Positions 8,776 to 18,659 of a stretch of DNA of 38,438 bases are shown here, one piece after another; within the stretch, counting starts at the first letter, position 1; every line of letters begins with the position of its first letter. The DNA is from a bacterium (GTDB lineage Bacteria > Coprothermobacterota > Coprothermobacteria > Coprothermobacterales > JAADFF01). Made by a program: the position numbers and the translations under genes. The DNA is taken from the NCBI GenBank assembly GCA_027063755.1, contig JAMORD010000082.1, forward strand, positions 1 to 38,438. The letters run 5' to 3'. The notes under the pieces were generated by a model. It was not told the DNA's origin. It saw nothing but the letters and a program-made list of their open reading frames with translations, and did no database searches.

Positions 8776-9710
8776 TACTTGCCCTCCGGATACTCTATAA
8801 TGTAAACCCATTTGTACCTCTTGCCCCACTTGAGGGCCTCTTCTTTGGTGGGAAAGAACACATCAATGTGATAATACTTAATCCAGCCTCCAACATCTAC
8901 AGCGTCACTATTGCCGTATCCTTCTATATATAGTTTGCTGTGTAATGGAACAAGTCTTGGATCTACGGCTACAACACCTTTTCTTGCCCTGTCTCCCGTT
9001 GCCGTAACCCAGTCGACACCGGGATCTTCAGGTGAGTATGCAGTAATGAGGGCGATAAATTTTTTCAGATAAGGGCCATTGTAAAGGTGCGGGCCACTTT
9101 TGAATACCCATGGTGTTGGTTTTTTGATAATTTTCTTTTCTGTCCATGTTTTCACAACCTTATCATCAAGTATGTATTTGTTTGTTACGATCTCCATTAG
9201 CCCACCGGCGGCTTTTTGGAGCCTAATGACTTTGCCCGGTGGCAAGTTGTTGTCATAGTAAATGACCTGTTGCCATATGAGGGGTGCCAAGGGTATGAGC
9301 TTGGCTTTTTTCTGTATCCAGCCTTTGCTAACAAAGAGGGTTTTATTGTCTTTCCAGTAAATCTTATCCAGTGGGTTAGTGTTTATACCGGCAATGCTAA
9401 GAAGTGTATCTGTGCCACTGTGGGGAGGAGTCAATACATGCACTATGTCTTCTTTCGTCTCAACTTTATATTCTTTTACCCATGTGTCATATAGGACAGG
9501 GCATGAATCTATGGTGTTAATAGGAAATCCGGTTTTCTGAATGAATTCTTCTTCTGTGCGGGCAAATACATAGCCACTTTTTATGCCATCAAGGGTAACG
9601 GCACAATAAAAGCGTGTGTTTAGCACACCATATAGTATGGCCCACGCAGTAAAGATAATGATAAGTACCCTTAAAACACTGCGAGCTATATTCACTTTAT
9701 AATCCTCCAC
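8775..9710 (-). CDS. 3D-domain (YabE/RpfB-like) cell-wall protein with N-terminal TM and G5-like region
   Basis: C-terminus 'ITAYSPEDPGVDWVTATGDRARKGVVAVDPRLVPLHSKLYIEGYGNSDAVDVGGWIKYYHIDVFFPTKEEALKWGKR' is a 3D domain; preceding 'GKVIRLQKAAGGLMEIVTNKYILDDKVVKTW' is G5-like. Confidence 0.85.
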   Translation of the reverse strand: MEDYKVNIARSVLRVLIIIFTAWAILYGVLNTRFYCAVTLDGIKSGYVFARTEEEFIQKTGFPINTIDSCPVLYDTWVKEYKVETKEDIVHVLTPPHSGTDTLLSIAGINTNPLDKIYWKDNKTLFVSKGWIQKKAKLIPLAPLIWQQVIYYDNNLPPGKVIRLQKAAGGLMEIVTNKYILDDKVVKTWTEKKIIKKPTPWVFKSGPHLYNGPYLKKFIALITAYSPEDPGVDWVTATGDRARKGVVAVDPRLVPLHSKLYIEGYGNSDAVDVGGWIKYYHIDVFFPTKEEALKWGKRYKWVYIIEYPEGK

Positions 9711-10189
9711 CTTATGAGGTATGAAGGGTAAGGGGAAGGAGTAGTACCCACATGGACACCGCCAACCTCTTCGTCTACCAGTGTCATAACATATACAAGT
9801 GCCTCTGCCCCATGACTGGCGTCTGCTATAGAACTGGCATCTTCGGGTATGAGTATGGTGAGTTTCACGATGGCGGCTCCATTCATGTAGGGGGTATTTA
9901 GTTGCTCTCCTTGTATTTTGGCAGTATGGCCGTTTGGCAGAGTAGTAGATGTCTCGGCCTTGGTAGGTGTATTAGCTATTTTGGGGTAGTTTGCCGATAC
10001 CCATACAACTCCGTATTCTACAGCCGATTCTATGTCTTGCATGAGTAGTGTAGATGTTCTCACAGATATATTAAGTCTGTTTTCTTGCACGACATAACTC
10101 AGCAAAATAGCCGAGAGTAGGCCCAAGACAAAGACGATAATCAGTGTAATGATAAGTGTGGAGCCCCTTTCCCATTTCATTGTGGACAT
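9692..10189 (-). CDS. PilX-like type IV pilus-associated minor pilin
   Basis: N-terminus 'KWERGSTLIITLIIVFVLGLLSAILLSYVVQENRLNISVRTSTLLMQDIESAVEYGV' resembles PilX N-terminal region; overlaps the upstream prepilin gene. Confidence 0.65.
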   Translation of the reverse strand: MSTMKWERGSTLIITLIIVFVLGLLSAILLSYVVQENRLNISVRTSTLLMQDIESAVEYGVVWVSANYPKIANTPTKAETSTTLPNGHTAKIQGEQLNTPYMNGAAIVKLTILIPEDASSIADASHGAEALVYVMTLVDEEVGGVHVGTTPSPYPSYLIRWRIIK

Positions 10190-11088
10190 GATCCGTTCAC
10201 CTCAATATACGGGCTAACCCCCGTTATATCTTGAAAATCACTCATTGTGTAGCCATCGTAGCTTTCTATAATGTCAGAATCCTTGAATGTTATAGTGCAC
10301 ATAGGTGGAGATGTCTTGGCACCAATAGATATGGTTATTTTTAAGATAGATGGATTACTGCTGATGAGCGAGGCACTGATATCTGTGAGGGGATATCCGC
10401 TGCAATCTATATCTATGTAATCTTCTGGACTGCTGAGTTCCGGTTTGTCCTTTATAGGTTGGGTAAAATACAGGTATATAACTTTTCCCTGCGTGGCACT
10501 CATTGTGGCTTCGTCAAAGCAGGCTATTGGTAGGGCAAATGGCACGGTGAGTTTAGTCATACCAACAGTTCCTGAGATGGTTTCATTGTCTCTGGTAGTG
10601 GCAGTATATGCAATGGTGATATTGGAATATGGTTTGTAATCTGGTTGGTTATCGCTTAGTATTCTGTCACCATAAAACATCTTTATATTGGTGATGTGCA
10701 CACCGGGCAAATCAGGATATGTTCTCCCGTCATTTATAGAGATATTGCTACTATTGTTTGTTAGGGTAGTTTGGTTTAGTGTCAGCTGTTTGGTGATATC
10801 CTCTGATGTGTTGAAAGAAGTTGCCGTGTAGATGGATATATTATTAATATTGTCCGATTGTCTGTTACCATCTGTTTGGGAGCATACAGCAAATTTCATA
10901 GGGTACAATGCATCAATGAGACGGCTATTGGTTAAATATGTGGCCTCTGCCCTGCTCATGGCAGAAGGAGTTTCTATAAATGTTGTTTTCAACAGGCTTG
11001 TAGTCATAGGTACAAGTGCAATAGTTAGTATAGAGACAATAATAATGACTACCAGTAGTTCAATAAGGGTATAGCCGCTATTTTTCAT
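10177..11088 (-). CDS. Prepilin-type N-terminal cleavage/methylation domain protein
   Basis: 'MKNSGYTLIELLVVIIIVSILTIALVPMTTSLLKT' is a class III prepilin signal (Y-TLIEL variant after G). Confidence 0.85.
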   Translation of the reverse strand: MKNSGYTLIELLVVIIIVSILTIALVPMTTSLLKTTFIETPSAMSRAEATYLTNSRLIDALYPMKFAVCSQTDGNRQSDNINNISIYTATSFNTSEDITKQLTLNQTTLTNNSSNISINDGRTYPDLPGVHITNIKMFYGDRILSDNQPDYKPYSNITIAYTATTRDNETISGTVGMTKLTVPFALPIACFDEATMSATQGKVIYLYFTQPIKDKPELSSPEDYIDIDCSGYPLTDISASLISSNPSILKITISIGAKTSPPMCTITFKDSDIIESYDGYTMSDFQDITGVSPYIEVNGSCPQ

Positions 11089-11089
11089 G

Positions 11090-12922
11090 TTATTCCAGCC
11101 CCTTAAGCCTTTTCAGATATAGCATTAGGGCAACGACATCGCCACTTGATACTCCGGGTATCTGGCTAGCTTGCCCCAGTGTGGCAGGTTTAAATTCTTT
11201 AAGATAGTCTCTGCCTTCCCGCGAGAGGTTAGGCACCTTGTCGTAATTAATATTCTCTGGTATCTCAAGTTGGCTCAGTTTTTTGGCCTCATTAATAAGG
11301 CTCAGGTCTCGCTTGATATAGCCTTCGTATTTAACATCTATCTCCAGTGTTAGCTTGCCCTGATTATCAAGCTGTGATATTTCTGACACATACCTTGCAA
11401 GATCATCGGCGTGTATCTCAGGTCTTTTTAGCACCTGATAGGCCGAGGTTTTTCCTTTGAGAAAGTCAAAGTGCTCTTTATTGAGATATGTGCTTTTTAG
11501 CGATTCTTTGGCCTTTTCTATCAGTTCTTGTCTTTCCTTGACAAGTTTATATTCATCTTCTGTCAGTATTCCCAGTTCATATGCTTTCTTTGATAGTCTA
11601 AATGCGGCGTTGTCTTGTCTCAGTACAAGGCGATATTCAGAGCGTGATGTTAGCATTCTATATGGTTCTCTGATGGGATGTGTTGTCAGTTCGTCTATAA
11701 GTACGCCAATATATCCATCTTCACGGGATAACACAAATGGTTTTTCCCCCATAACATATAGTGATGCATTGATACCGGCAATGATTCCCTGTGCTGCTGC
11801 CTCTTCATATCCTGTTGTTCCATTGATTTGACCGGCTGAAAAGAGTCCTTCAATGCCTTTGACTTTCATAGATGGGTGAAGCTGATGTGGAGCTATAAGG
11901 TCGTAATCTATGGTATATCCTGGTCTAACAATTTCAGCATTTTCAAGGCCTGGTATACTCCGCACGACCATTTCTTGTATTTCAACAGGTAGTGATATGG
12001 CAAGACCGTTGGGATATATCTCTTCGGTATTCAGCCCAACGGGTTCTAAGAATATGATGTGGCTATTTCTATCGGGAAACCATACGGCTTTTTCTTCAAT
12101 AGATGGGCAGTATCTCGGTCCTATCTTAACCATATCTGATGCACGGGAAGCCGTAAGGTGTATGTGCATACGCACAATATCCATGGTGTGTTTGGTTGTG
12201 CGTGTTATATACACGGGCTTATAGCCTGGTGGATTGGGGGCCTCAAAGAATGAAAATGTTATCCCTTGTTCTCCAGGTTGAATTTCCAGTTTGTCCCAAT
12301 CTATAGTGCGACCATCAAGCCTTGGTGTTGTTCCCGTATTAAACCTCAGTATCTGTAGCCCCAGTCTCTTTAGTGCATCTGATATTCCATATGAGGGAAA
12401 TTCTCCCCACCTTCCGGCCTCTTTAGACCACGCAGAAATGTATATTTTGCCCTTCATAAATGTACCGGTTGTAAGTACAGTTGCCTTTGCCAGTATTTCA
12501 TCACCATATTCCAGTTTTACACCTACAACCCGGTTGTCTTCTATAAGCAGGTCTACGGCCAGCCCTTGAATAATTTCCAGATTATCTGTATTCATGAGTC
12601 TTTTTCTCATATTGGCAGGGTATATGTCCTTATCTATCTGTGCCCTTTGAGACCAAACGGCTGGTCCCTTTCCCTTGTTAAGTACACGGGCCTGTATGTA
12701 TGATTCATTGGTAACTCTTCCCATGAGTCCACCAAGTGCGTCTATTTCCATAACAAGCTGTGTTTTACCTGGACCTCCTATGGCAGGATTACAAGGAGGT
12801 ATGGCAATGGTATCTACAAAGCCCGTAATAAGGGCCGTTTTCATACCCATACGTGCCGCCACCTGTGCTGCCTCTACGCCGGCATGACCTCCACCGACAA
12901 CGATAACATCAAATGTCCTCAA
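11090..12922 (-). CDS. mnmG: tRNA uridine-5-carboxymethylaminomethyl synthesis enzyme MnmG (GidA)
   Basis: 'VIVVGGGHAGVEAAQVAARMGMKTALIT', 'CNPAIGGPGKTQLVMEIDALGG', 'TGTFMKGKIYI', 'GQINGTTGYEEAAAQGIIAGINA'; TTG start inside the mnmA 3' end. Confidence 0.97.
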   Translation of the reverse strand: MRTFDVIVVGGGHAGVEAAQVAARMGMKTALITGFVDTIAIPPCNPAIGGPGKTQLVMEIDALGGLMGRVTNESYIQARVLNKGKGPAVWSQRAQIDKDIYPANMRKRLMNTDNLEIIQGLAVDLLIEDNRVVGVKLEYGDEILAKATVLTTGTFMKGKIYISAWSKEAGRWGEFPSYGISDALKRLGLQILRFNTGTTPRLDGRTIDWDKLEIQPGEQGITFSFFEAPNPPGYKPVYITRTTKHTMDIVRMHIHLTASRASDMVKIGPRYCPSIEEKAVWFPDRNSHIIFLEPVGLNTEEIYPNGLAISLPVEIQEMVVRSIPGLENAEIVRPGYTIDYDLIAPHQLHPSMKVKGIEGLFSAGQINGTTGYEEAAAQGIIAGINASLYVMGEKPFVLSREDGYIGVLIDELTTHPIREPYRMLTSRSEYRLVLRQDNAAFRLSKKAYELGILTEDEYKLVKERQELIEKAKESLKSTYLNKEHFDFLKGKTSAYQVLKRPEIHADDLARYVSEISQLDNQGKLTLEIDVKYEGYIKRDLSLINEAKKLSQLEIPENINYDKVPNLSREGRDYLKEFKPATLGQASQIPGVSSGDVVALMLYLKRLKGLE

Positions 12923-13931
12923 GGTTATCTCCTCCTTCTATAATGCCTCCCATCAGTAGGTATCCTTTTCTATCAAACACAGCACCAATCTGGCCGGGAG
13001 TAGCCTGAATGCCGTTTTCTAATTTTACTATATTACCATCTATATACTTTATATCTGCCAGTGGTCCCCGATATCGTGTCTGCAGTAAAAGACCCTCTGT
13101 AGGAAGGCTGTCTACGAACATGTTGATGTCAAAGAGTTTTACAGTTGTCTTTAAAAGATATGTTTTAGGTGCAACATAGAGCGTGTTGTCTTTTTTCTTT
13201 ATGACATATAACCTTTCATGGGTCTTGGGATGGGCCCCCAGTCTCTCTCCTACAGTATATAGATGAGCCCCACGATGATGACCAATGACAATGTTTTCTG
13301 GATACAAGATAATTTCACCATGGGATTCTCCTAAGTGATGTTTTAGAAAGTCTGACATCTTCTTTGAAAAGCATATATCTTGGCTCTCCTTCTTGCCTAT
13401 GAGTGGAAGTATACCGATATCCTCTGCAAGGGCATATATTTCTTCCTTTTTCATGCCACTTAAAGGGAATATAAGATGTCTGACAATGTTTCTATCAATA
13501 AGTGCAAGGAAATATGTCTGGTCTTTGGGGTTGAGAAAATCTTTTTGTAGAAGATGTGTACCGTATGGGGTTTCATGGGATACATGACTGTAGTGGCCTG
13601 TTGCCATAAAGTCGGCTCCTAAAGTTTTCATGGCCCCATATAGTCCTTTCATCTTGGCATCTCTATTACATATGGTGCACGGATTAGGTGTATATCCATC
13701 TTTATACATCTGAAGAGTTTTTTCTACAACGGCTGTGGAAAACGGTATTTGTAGTGGTACATTTATCCATTGTATACCTAATTTTTCCATAACGAGTGGA
13801 AGGTGCTTTGGCAAAGGATGTCCCAACTGTAAAAATACTCCTATAACTTTGTATCCTGCTTTTTTTAGCAGATATGCAGCTACAGATGAATCTATTCCCC
13901 CAGATATTCCCAAGACGACAGTTTTATTCAC
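12909..13931 (-). CDS. mnmA: tRNA-specific 2-thiouridylase MnmA
   Basis: 'VLGISGGIDSSVAAYLLKKAGYKVIGVFLQL', 'NPCTICNRDAKMK', 'FMATGHYSHV', 'KESQDICFSK'. Confidence 0.95.
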   Translation of the reverse strand: MNKTVVLGISGGIDSSVAAYLLKKAGYKVIGVFLQLGHPLPKHLPLVMEKLGIQWINVPLQIPFSTAVVEKTLQMYKDGYTPNPCTICNRDAKMKGLYGAMKTLGADFMATGHYSHVSHETPYGTHLLQKDFLNPKDQTYFLALIDRNIVRHLIFPLSGMKKEEIYALAEDIGILPLIGKKESQDICFSKKMSDFLKHHLGESHGEIILYPENIVIGHHRGAHLYTVGERLGAHPKTHERLYVIKKKDNTLYVAPKTYLLKTTVKLFDINMFVDSLPTEGLLLQTRYRGPLADIKYIDGNIVKLENGIQATPGQIGAVFDRKGYLLMGGIIEGGDNLEDI

Positions 13932-14009
13932 CTACATCAGTCCTCCTCGTTAAAATAATCATACAATATAAGATGTTTTGGTATGTAAACAGAGGGGTGG
14001 TGAAGGAAA

Positions 14010-15404
14010 ATGAATGTAAAAGTAGTAGATACAACGCTAAGGGATGGTCAGCAGTCATTGCTGGCAACAAGGATGACAACGGAAGAGATTATGGAGGTTG
14101 CCCCCATACTTGATGAAGTGGGGTTTTATTCCATGGAGGTATGGGGTGGGGCCACATTTGATGCTCCCCTGAGGTATCTTGGTGAAAACCCGTGGGATAG
14201 ACTTGACGCTATACGCAAGGCTCTGAAAAATACCAAGATACAGATGCTTCTTAGAGGCCAAAACCTTGTGGGATATCGCCATTATGCCGATGATGTTGTA
14301 GAGCTCTTTGTGAAGACGGTTAAGAAACATGGTATGGATATTGTCAGAATCTTTGACGCTCTCAACGATGTGAGAAATATGAAAAAATCTATAGAAGTTG
14401 CCAAAGGAGAAGGTATGCATGTCCAGATAGCCCTGTCATATACTGTATCTCCTGTTCATACTGTTGATTATTATGTCTCTTTGGCAAAAGATGTAAGGAA
14501 ATTGGGAGCCGATTCTATAGCCATAAAGGATATGGCTGGTATCCTTTTACCAAAGAGGGGAATACAGCTTGCAGAGGCTATTAAGGATGCCACTGGGCTT
14601 CCTGTGGAACTTCACACGCATTCTACAGGTGGTGTAGGACCAACACTTATTTATGAAGCTATTGTTTCGCATAGTGTTGATATTGTTGATACAGGTATAT
14701 CTCCTCTTGCTATGGGAACGGCTCAGCCCTCCATTCAGACGCTTTACTATATGCTGAAAGATGCAGATATAGACCTGGACATTAACATAGATGTCGTACA
14801 TGAGGCATCAAAGATTATTAAGAATATTGTGCAAAGACATAATCCCCCGGCCAAGGTATACATGATGGATCCGATGGTGCTGAAGCATCAGGTGCCGGGG
14901 GGTATGCTTTCTAATCTCATAGCCCAGTTAAAGGCTATGAATGCAGAAGATAGATTGGAAGAGGTACTTGAAGAGGTTCCTCGTGTGAGAAAAGATTTGG
15001 GATATCCACCGCTGGTAACTCCTATGAGCCAGATTGTAGGGACACAGGCTGTTTTAAATGTCATTAAGGGAGAAAGATATGCGATGGTGACAAAGGAACT
15101 GAAAAACTATATAAAAGGACTTTATGGAAAACCCCCTGCTCCTATAGATTCTGAACTTGTGGAAAAGGTGTTAGGTGATGAGAAACAAATAGATGTACGG
15201 CCGGCAGATCTCCTTGAGCCTGAGTTGCCCAAAGCACGCAGACTGGGAGCCCCGTATATAGAGAGTGATGAGGATTTGCTTATCGTTGCTCTATTTCCTG
15301 AGCAAGGGTTGGAGTATCTAAAGAAAAGAGCTATGAAGAAGTATGGTGTTGATGAAGAACTTGTAGTATACGATGATGATGTTGCAGTGTATCCTGTGCC
15401 TTAG
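14010..15404 (+). CDS. Pyruvate/oxaloacetate carboxyltransferase subunit (OadA/PycB/5S-like), without biotinyl domain
   Basis: 'VVDTTLRDGQQSLLATRM', 'MEVWGGATFDAPLRYLGENPWDRL', 'LLRGQNLVGYRHYADDVV', 'DSIAIKDMAGIL', 'ELHTHSTGG'; ORF ends without an (A/V)MKM biotinylation motif. Confidence 0.92.
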   Translation: MNVKVVDTTLRDGQQSLLATRMTTEEIMEVAPILDEVGFYSMEVWGGATFDAPLRYLGENPWDRLDAIRKALKNTKIQMLLRGQNLVGYRHYADDVVELFVKTVKKHGMDIVRIFDALNDVRNMKKSIEVAKGEGMHVQIALSYTVSPVHTVDYYVSLAKDVRKLGADSIAIKDMAGILLPKRGIQLAEAIKDATGLPVELHTHSTGGVGPTLIYEAIVSHSVDIVDTGISPLAMGTAQPSIQTLYYMLKDADIDLDINIDVVHEASKIIKNIVQRHNPPAKVYMMDPMVLKHQVPGGMLSNLIAQLKAMNAEDRLEEVLEEVPRVRKDLGYPPLVTPMSQIVGTQAVLNVIKGERYAMVTKELKNYIKGLYGKPPAPIDSELVEKVLGDEKQIDVRPADLLEPELPKARRLGAPYIESDEDLLIVALFPEQGLEYLKKRAMKKYGVDEELVVYDDDVAVYPVP

Positions 15405-15475
15405 TTAATGCCTATACACAAGAGGATGCTGCTATGATACAATAGCCTATAGAGAAGTTTATGGAGGTGAACATT

Positions 15476-15811
15476 ATGTCCGATTTTAAACCTATGTACC
15501 CTGAGAAGGTAGAAAATCCCGATGTGAAAAATCTGCTAACAAGACTTAGACAGGTTGTTGATCCAGAGATAGGCCTTAATATTGTTGATCTCGGTCTCAT
15601 ATACAACATAGAAATCAATAAGGAAAACGGTGAGGCCACCATTACGATGACACTCACCGTTCCCGGTTGTCCACTATCTCAGTGGCTTGTTGAACAAGTG
15701 CGTATGGTTGCTATGGCCACAGAGGGCATTGACAAGGTTGATGTTAAACTTGTGTTTGACCCCCCGTGGACGCCAGATTTCGTGAATAAAGAAGCATTAG
15801 GCATGAAATAG
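15476..15811 (+). CDS. MIP18/DUF59 family protein (PaaD/SufT-like)
   Basis: 'LRQVVDPEIGLNIVDLGLIYNIEINKENGEATITMTLTVPGCPLSQWLVEQVRMVAMATEGIDKVDVKLVFDPPWTPDFVN'; ATG at 15476 with SD GGAGGTG. Confidence 0.92.
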   Translation: MSDFKPMYPEKVENPDVKNLLTRLRQVVDPEIGLNIVDLGLIYNIEINKENGEATITMTLTVPGCPLSQWLVEQVRMVAMATEGIDKVDVKLVFDPPWTPDFVNKEALGMK

Positions 15812-16000
15812 TGCTTTGAAAACGACATAACCTAAGAATATGCCTAAAATTCCCATAACACCTGGGAGGACAGTGGGGGCTGGCACTTCAAGTTTCAAGA
15901 AGGCAAATATGGCCCCCACTGCGAATCCTGTTCCTAGTGCCATAAGGTTGTCTTTCACACTGCCCATATATTTGGCAAGTTCCATGAAGAACTCTTTCAT
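15797..16000 (-). CDS. Small XapX-domain-like membrane protein (67 aa)
   Basis: 'LMALGTGFAVGAIFAFLKLEVPAPTVLPGVMGILGIFLGYVVFKALF' resembles the XapX (DUF1427) pattern; SD GGAGGAATAAA upstream; convergent with and overlapping the DUF59 gene by 15 nt. Confidence 0.7.
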   Translation of the reverse strand: MKEFFMELAKYMGSVKDNLMALGTGFAVGAIFAFLKLEVPAPTVLPGVMGILGIFLGYVVFKALFHA

Positions 16001-16087
16001 GTTTTATTCCTCCTTTCCATAATTATTGAAGGGTATCTATGATACCATATTTATAGATATCTTATGAAATGAAAGGGGGTAGTAGCC

Positions 16088-16534
16088 TTGGAAAGACAGG
16101 TTGTTGTCTTTAAGTTAGGTGAGAAAGAGTATGCCATTGATATTTTAGAGGTGCAGGAGATTCAGCGTTATATTGAGCCTACTGAGGTACCTAATGCACC
16201 CTCGTTTGTAAAGGGTATTATCAATCTCAGAGGTGAAATTATTCCTATTTTCGACATCAATGAACGCTTTGGGAAACCCCCTGTAGAGATAGATGAAGGT
16301 ACGAAGATTATCATTGTTATGATAGGAGATAGAAAGGCTGGTTTTATAGTCAATGATGTTCACGAGGTTCTTCGTATATCTACCGATATGATTTCTCAGG
16401 TCCCCGATAGTATAGGTGGTAGGGTAAGGGAGTTTCTCAAAGGTGTTATTAAGTATCAAGACAGGCTTATACTGTGGATAGATGTAGAAAAGCTATTCTC
16501 AGAAGAAGAGAAAGAGGCTTTGGCTCAAATCTAA
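16088..16534 (+). CDS. cheW: CheW-like chemotaxis coupling protein
   Basis: 'VVVFKLGEKEYAIDILEVQEI...EVPNAPSFVKGIINLRGEIIPIFDINERFGKP'; TTG start. Confidence 0.93.
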   Translation: MERQVVVFKLGEKEYAIDILEVQEIQRYIEPTEVPNAPSFVKGIINLRGEIIPIFDINERFGKPPVEIDEGTKIIIVMIGDRKAGFIVNDVHEVLRISTDMISQVPDSIGGRVREFLKGVIKYQDRLILWIDVEKLFSEEEKEALAQI

Positions 16535-16571
16535 TAATCTGGTTTCCTGGGCGAAGGGAGAGGGAAATAGA

Positions 16572-17954
16572 ATGATGGCATACATCCTTGCTTATGCTGA
16601 ACTTTTTGTTTCTGCAGGATTGTTTTTTTACTATATTAGACAATATGAAGTATCGGGGATGCTTTTGGCGGGGCTCTTGATGGCTGCGGTGTATGGGCTT
16701 TCGTCGATTTTTTGGGTTCACTATAGAAAAGATAAGAATTTGTATAGAGATATCTTAATACCCATTATGGGCTTTCTTACTATGTCACAGGCGTTTTTAT
16801 TTAAAGATTCTCTGCTGGGTTGGTACTTTTATATAGTTCTGGCCCTCATGTCAACCTTTATATTTAAGGGATGGTTTAGTAGAGAAGGAATAAAAAAAGC
16901 GCTATTAGTGTTTCTGCCTGTTGTGCTTCTTATGGTTTACCAGATTGTGCTTTTGTTCTCTTCTATTAATAGTCAAGGAGGGCTCTTGCAGGGACAGATA
17001 TGGCACAACTTTAATGTGGTTAAGAGCACCATAGAAGGTATGGCCTTGCATACAGAATATCAGTTTATAGCAACTACTATACTTTTAGTGTTTATTGCCT
17101 TTGGGGTTTTCCCATTTTCTTGGCTAAAAGATAAAGATTATATCGTTGTTGGGCCGGCATTCGGATATGTGGCATATGCACTTGTTTATAGACTGCTTAT
17201 CAATGCATATTATTCTCTACCTGATAACTTTACACATCTATCTATCATATCTCTTATGGTGTTTGGAGCCCTTGTTGTAATGTCATTCGGTATTAGTAGG
17301 TTTTATTCTGTTTATGCCCTTGTTCCTATATATGCTATTTCTCTAACTACAGGCAAGATAGATTTTGAAGGATTCTTTGTGTGGGCGTTTTTCCTGTTTA
17401 TTATTGCGCTGTCTGTGACACCGACAATGGACGACCGTTGGGCGCTATGGCACATGGCAGGCGGTCCACTTGGTATAGCGTTTTGGGGGATATGGATGGT
17501 TATGCTCGGTTTGTATGGTATGGGATTTCATCTTGATTGGTGGCTCATACTGCTGTTTTGGCTGGCTATGCTCAGTGAGTTTACCCGTATACGTATGAAA
17601 GACATGAATATTACAGATGAAGAGGTTATTCAGTGGATGGAAAATGCCTCTTTGAAAAATATGATAAAAACATCACTCCCGGGTCTGATTATGTCTTTGC
17701 TTTCTATCTTTATAGGTTGGTGGGGACTATATATTGTCAACTTTACCAACGGTCCTGTCAGACCGTATAACATATCTATTCTTTCTATAAAATTACCATT
17801 TGGCGATATCAATACCCCTGTTTCAGCTCTTGTTGTATTGAATGTGGTTGTTATTGCTCTTATGTGGCTTGGTATCTGGTATTCTGTTTGGGAGCCTTTT
17901 GCTCAGAAAAAACATGCGTCTTCTACTGAAACGGTAGGTGATGACAATGAGTAA
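16572..17954 (+). CDS. Polytopic membrane protein, unknown; possible distant complex-I/Mrp antiporter-like fold
   Basis: About 12-14 hydrophobic segments; region 'QFIATTILLVFIAFGVFPFSWLKD...FTHLSIISLMVFGALVVMSFGISRFYSVYALVPIYAIS' is reminiscent of NuoM/N order but lacks canonical charged residues. Confidence 0.6.
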   Translation: MMAYILAYAELFVSAGLFFYYIRQYEVSGMLLAGLLMAAVYGLSSIFWVHYRKDKNLYRDILIPIMGFLTMSQAFLFKDSLLGWYFYIVLALMSTFIFKGWFSREGIKKALLVFLPVVLLMVYQIVLLFSSINSQGGLLQGQIWHNFNVVKSTIEGMALHTEYQFIATTILLVFIAFGVFPFSWLKDKDYIVVGPAFGYVAYALVYRLLINAYYSLPDNFTHLSIISLMVFGALVVMSFGISRFYSVYALVPIYAISLTTGKIDFEGFFVWAFFLFIIALSVTPTMDDRWALWHMAGGPLGIAFWGIWMVMLGLYGMGFHLDWWLILLFWLAMLSEFTRIRMKDMNITDEEVIQWMENASLKNMIKTSLPGLIMSLLSIFIGWWGLYIVNFTNGPVRPYNISILSIKLPFGDINTPVSALVVLNVVVIALMWLGIWYSVWEPFAQKKHASSTETVGDDNE

Positions 17955-18633
17955 GATGTTTCTTATGTTGTTTGCCCCTGTTATTGCCCTTGTTGTTGGT
18001 ATTATTCCTGTTATCGTGTTTCATATAAAGTATCTATCATCGGCTGGTGCGTCGTGGTGGAGGCCCAATCACAATGCGTACTTAGGGCTTCTTTCGTTAA
18101 TAACTGCCAATACGCTTCTTATTATGGCGGAGCCTAACCTGCGTATATACAGTGACTTTATTATGTTTCTGCTTTTTTATGCACTGGGTATTATGCTAAC
18201 AATCCCCCCTCAAAAAATGCTCTCTCGGAGAGTGGCTAGCATTGGTCTTTATATTATCGGGGTAACGGCATATATATCCCATCTATATGGTGGCAGAGGA
18301 ACTGTTCCTGCTCTGACATTTAACCAGATGTGGCTGTATCAGAATAAAATGGGTATGAATGTTTTTCACTTTGCATCTGTTATTGCTGTATATATTCTTG
18401 GGGGCATTATCTTGTTTAGTGGTATACGATTTTCTATTGCAAGAGATGATGTGCTGACCGAATCATTCATTGTCTCTGGATATAGTCTGTTTGGAGCCTA
18501 TATGTACTTTGGTGGAAAATCTCTACCTGTTATGCTCTTGTTTGCCATAATATTTGCCTTTGTTGTATATGGCATCAGTGAGCTGGTGGTATTACTTGTA
18601 TGGTCTTTTACCGGTAAAAGACTTGAAGATTAG
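17938..18633 (+). CDS. Polytopic membrane protein, unknown function
   Basis: 231 aa, about 7 hydrophobic segments, start overlaps the end of the preceding membrane gene (translational coupling). Confidence 0.6.
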   Translation: MMTMSKMFLMLFAPVIALVVGIIPVIVFHIKYLSSAGASWWRPNHNAYLGLLSLITANTLLIMAEPNLRIYSDFIMFLLFYALGIMLTIPPQKMLSRRVASIGLYIIGVTAYISHLYGGRGTVPALTFNQMWLYQNKMGMNVFHFASVIAVYILGGIILFSGIRFSIARDDVLTESFIVSGYSLFGAYMYFGGKSLPVMLLFAIIFAFVVYGISELVVLLVWSFTGKRLED

Positions 18634-18659
18634 AAAAACTACTATATAACGGTAAATTT

